The notes beneath the pieces were generated by a model, which ran no database searches, was not told where the DNA came from, and saw only the letters and a list, made by a program, of their open reading frames with translations. The position numbers and the translations under genes were made by a program. DNA of 16,239 nucleotides from Bacteroidales bacterium UBA3696 (GTDB lineage: Bacteria; Bacteroidota; Bacteroidia; Bacteroidales; Paludibacteraceae), in assembly GCA_002372135.1 (NCBI GenBank), contig DFIN01000022.1, forward strand, positions 1 through 16,239, written 5' to 3'. Every line of letters starts with the position of its first letter. Position 1 is the first letter of the stretch. Below, piece by piece: positions 14,276-16,239 of the stretch.

Positions 14276-15547
14276 ATGCACCGATTGCATAGACTGCTGA
14301 TAGGCTTACTACTTTGCGCGGGCACATTCGTGTCCGCGCAAGTTAGACTTGCGTTTGAAGATGACGAAGTACCGCAACCACAGACTCAGACTAATGTTCA
14401 TCAACCTCCTACCCCGTTTCGCGCCGTATGGATCTCTACGGTCGCCAATATAGATTGGCCTTCGGAAGAGGCACGAGGACACACCCTCTTGCAACAACAG
14501 GAGATGCGGCATCTCTTGGACGAGGTGGTGCGGCTGCACTTCAATACCATTATCTTCCAAGTGCGCCCTACTGCCGATGCTATCTATCCATCCCCCTACG
14601 AACCGTGGAGCCACTGGCTCACCGGCCGTCAAGGACAAAACAACGACATTCCCTACGACCCCCTACAATTCGTATTAGACGAAGCACACAAACGCCATCT
14701 GGACGTACATGTATGGATTAACCCCTATCGGGTCAATCTCGCGCGAACCGATATAAGTGAGTTGGACTCTACCCACATCTTCTTTCAGCACCCCAAGATG
14801 TTCTGGAAATACAACGGGCAGTGGTACTTTGAACCCGGACTGGACGAAACACGAATCTGGTTAGGCAAAATCGTAGCCGACTTGCTGCTGCGCTACGATA
14901 TACAAGGCATCCACATGGACGACTATTTTTACCCCTACCCTGACCACAAAACCGAACTTCCGGACTCTACCTGTTTTCGATTACACCCGCGCGACTTTGA
15001 CAACATAGACGACTGGCGGCGCAACAACACCAATCTGATCATCTGTGAGTTGCACGACCTCATCAAGGCTATCAAACCATCCGTTCAGTTTGGGATATCT
15101 CCCTTCGGTATATGGCGCAACGAATCCTCCGACCCCGACGGAAGCAAAACCAACGGACTGCAGAACTATGACGAACTCTATGCCGATGTCAAACTATGGA
15201 TGGAAGAAGGCTGGATTGACTACGTCGTTCCCCAACTCTATTGGCACATAGGCAGCCGAGCAGCAGACCATAAAGAACTGGCACACTGGTGGGCACAACA
15301 CTGCTATAATACCCATTTATATATAGGTATGGCTCCCTACCAATTGGTCGACCGCAAACAAGTCAGTGCCGTAGAATGGAAACGCAAGAAAAACACCGCT
15401 TGGGCACAGCCCAACGAGATATGCAGACAGTTGCACCTGCACGAACAAATCCCCCAAATAGAGGGACAAGTCTTTTTCTCTATTTCGCACCTGTTGAAAA
15501 ACCCGCTTGGGATATGCGATAGTCTGCAAGTCTATTATGCGAAATAG
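14276..15547 (+). CDS. Exported GHL10 (YddW/YngK-like) glycoside hydrolase-family protein
   Basis: A 423-aa protein of the GHL10 family (DUF187-type TIM barrel distantly related to glycoside hydrolases). Some members are implicated in cleavage of denuded peptidoglycan glycans; the substrate here is not known. It has a signal peptide (MHRLHRLLIGLLLCAGTFVSAQ). The barrel begins at TPFRAVWISTVANIDWPS. NTIIFQVRPTADAIYPSPYEPW, HVWINPYRVN, IQGIHMDDYFYPYP, VQFGISPFGIWRN and IDYVVPQLYWHIG are the typical successive strands. A longer frame begins at 14174 inside pheS, but it would place 34 unrelated residues before the signal peptide. The chosen start, 16 bp after the pheS stop, directly begins the signal sequence. 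Confidence 0.9.
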   Translation: MHRLHRLLIGLLLCAGTFVSAQVRLAFEDDEVPQPQTQTNVHQPPTPFRAVWISTVANIDWPSEEARGHTLLQQQEMRHLLDEVVRLHFNTIIFQVRPTADAIYPSPYEPWSHWLTGRQGQNNDIPYDPLQFVLDEAHKRHLDVHVWINPYRVNLARTDISELDSTHIFFQHPKMFWKYNGQWYFEPGLDETRIWLGKIVADLLLRYDIQGIHMDDYFYPYPDHKTELPDSTCFRLHPRDFDNIDDWRRNNTNLIICELHDLIKAIKPSVQFGISPFGIWRNESSDPDGSKTNGLQNYDELYADVKLWMEEGWIDYVVPQLYWHIGSRAADHKELAHWWAQHCYNTHLYIGMAPYQLVDRKQVSAVEWKRKKNTAWAQPNEICRQLHLHEQIPQIEGQVFFSISHLLKNPLGICDSLQVYYAK

Positions 15548-15561
15548 GATATTACTCTATC

Positions 15562-16086
15562 TTACTCTACTCCTTTCGTTACTTGGTGATAGGAATGCAG
15601 CGACAGATTATCGCTCACTACTTTGAGCGCACTCACCCGCTCAAACCCCATAGCGGCAATATAGGCTAACTCCATATCAAAGACACAATCCGTATAGTCT
15701 GACGCGAGCACAAAATCCGAATTGGTATAACATACTGCCCGACGCTGAGCAATCGGAAATAAAGAAGGAGAAATACCTGCTGAATCTTCAGACAAGGTGG
15801 CATCACACGGAGCCAATACTTGCTCAGGTTCGTCATACCGGCAATTAGGGTGATTGAGCCTCACTTCACTCACTTCCACCACCGTCCCGATTTCAAAATT
15901 AGCACTACCTGCATACCCTATGTTGAGAATATGCGTATCGCGTGGCACGTCACGCAAACTGCGAATGATATTCACTGCCCCAACGCCTGTAACGCGCACC
16001 TCCCAATCGCAATTGGGAAGGTACTGCTTTACCAATTTTCGTTCGCCCTCTTCGGCTATTAAAATCAAATTCATATCATTATTCAT
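15562..16086 (-). CDS. Nucleoside phosphorylase / MTA-SAH nucleosidase-like protein
   Basis: A 174-aa protein (170 aa if the fifth-codon ATG at 16074-16072 is used; the two cannot be told apart). It carries the PNP_UDP_1 fold landmarks of MTAN/nucleosidase enzymes: TGVGAVN at 33-39 (phosphate/ribose loop), NIGYAGS at 55-61, FDMELAYIAA with M138/E139 (ribose-binding), and VVSDNLS with D159, the equivalent of the catalytic aspartate. The family cleaves N-glycosidic bonds of purine nucleosides or methylthioadenosine. It is shorter than typical MTAN (about 230 aa), so the exact substrate is open. It is convergent with the GHL10 gene and has its own promoter and a repeat-containing leader. Confidence 0.83.
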   Translation of the reverse strand: MNNDMNLILIAEEGERKLVKQYLPNCDWEVRVTGVGAVNIIRSLRDVPRDTHILNIGYAGSANFEIGTVVEVSEVRLNHPNCRYDEPEQVLAPCDATLSEDSAGISPSLFPIAQRRAVCYTNSDFVLASDYTDCVFDMELAYIAAMGFERVSALKVVSDNLSLHSYHQVTKGVE

Positions 16087-16094
16087 TATTTCTT

Positions 16095-16136
16095 ACTTCT
16101 AACTTCTAACCTCTCACTTCTAACCTCTAACTTCTA
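16095..16136 (-). repeat. Heptanucleotide tandem repeat in the leader of the nucleosidase-like gene
   Basis: There are six consecutive 7-bp units (ACTTCTA or close variants such as ACCTCTC and ACCTCTA on the plus strand; TAGAAGT on the minus strand). They lie between the promoter and the start codon, the last unit being 8 bp from the first ATG. The purine-rich minus strand is Shine-Dalgarno-like (repeated AGAGG/AGAAG). Confidence 0.88.
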
Positions 16137-16153
16137 CTTCCTCTTTTCAGCCG

Positions 16154-16184
16154 CAAAGGTACAAACAGCAACCTTTCTACAAAA
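16154..16184 (-). promoter_or_regulatory. Promoter of the nucleosidase-like gene
   Basis: On the minus strand the -7 element TACCTTTG (16161-16154) has TTTTG (16184-16180) upstream with an 18-bp spacer, close to the Bacteroidota consensus. It lies after the terminator of the preceding minus-strand gene and before the heptamer repeats. Confidence 0.8.
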
Positions 16185-16196
16185 GAACAATCGTAT

Positions 16197-16239
16197 AAAA
16201 AAGTGGCACCAATCAAACGACCCTTTGATTGATGCCACT
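16197..16239 (-). terminator. Intrinsic terminator of a minus-strand gene beyond the right edge
   Basis: A 16-bp stem (arms 16202-16217 and 16224-16239, one G-T wobble) with a 6-nt loop is followed on the minus strand by a run of six T. This is a textbook rho-independent terminator insulating the nucleosidase promoter from the upstream gene. The stem may extend past the window end. Confidence 0.88.

Noticed and set aside
1..16239. CRISPR array or complete insertion sequence
   Set aside because: No regularly spaced 25-40 bp repeats with unique spacers, no transposase frame and no terminal inverted repeats with target duplication were seen.

Overview
The window comes from a Bacteroidales-type (phylum Bacteroidota) chromosome. 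The evidence is the recurrent promoter signature TTG-N18-21-TAnnTTTG in front of several genes, mostly weak Shine-Dalgarno sequences, a long LeuRS (942 aa), a PheS with a CxxC...CxxC insert, and the pairing of rplY with pth. I cannot name a genus.

Left part (1-4320). The minus strand starts with the truncated N-terminal third or less of a pyruvate:ferredoxin (flavodoxin) oxidoreductase. Upstream of it lies an accessory, visibly AT-richer stretch of about 3.8 kb that looks horizontally acquired. It holds a two-gene cassette (a RhuM-Fic/Doc fusion followed by an AlbA_2/HATPase-like winged-helix regulator with a TQK tandem-repeat linker), a second two-gene unit (a GIY-YIG/T5orf172-type nuclease with a RAMA-like C-terminus, plus a 91-aa unknown protein), a 40-43 codon remnant of an ORF6N phage-type DNA-binding gene, and a 100-bp block of short direct and inverted repeats. 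RhuM, ORF6N and T5orf172-like GIY-YIG domains are typical of phages and mobile or defence islands. This is the most likely place for an undescribed system.

Middle part (4321-10900), all on the minus strand. An exported flavodoxin-like protein, a DUF486 membrane protein and an AAA_14/DUF4143 ATPase with an altered Walker B form one co-directional group. Housekeeping translation genes follow: pth, rplY, tRNA-Gln(TTG) and leuS. A good promoter precedes the tRNA and probably also drives rplY-pth. leuS has its own promoter, divergent from that of iorA.

Right part (10870-16239). The plus-strand genes iorA-iorB (indolepyruvate:ferredoxin oxidoreductase), pheS and an exported GHL10-type glycoside hydrolase-like protein are closely spaced and probably co-transcribed. 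They converge on a minus-strand nucleoside phosphorylase/MTAN-like gene. That gene has a clear promoter and a heptamer tandem-repeat leader. The window ends in a strong minus-strand intrinsic terminator belonging to a gene beyond the right edge.
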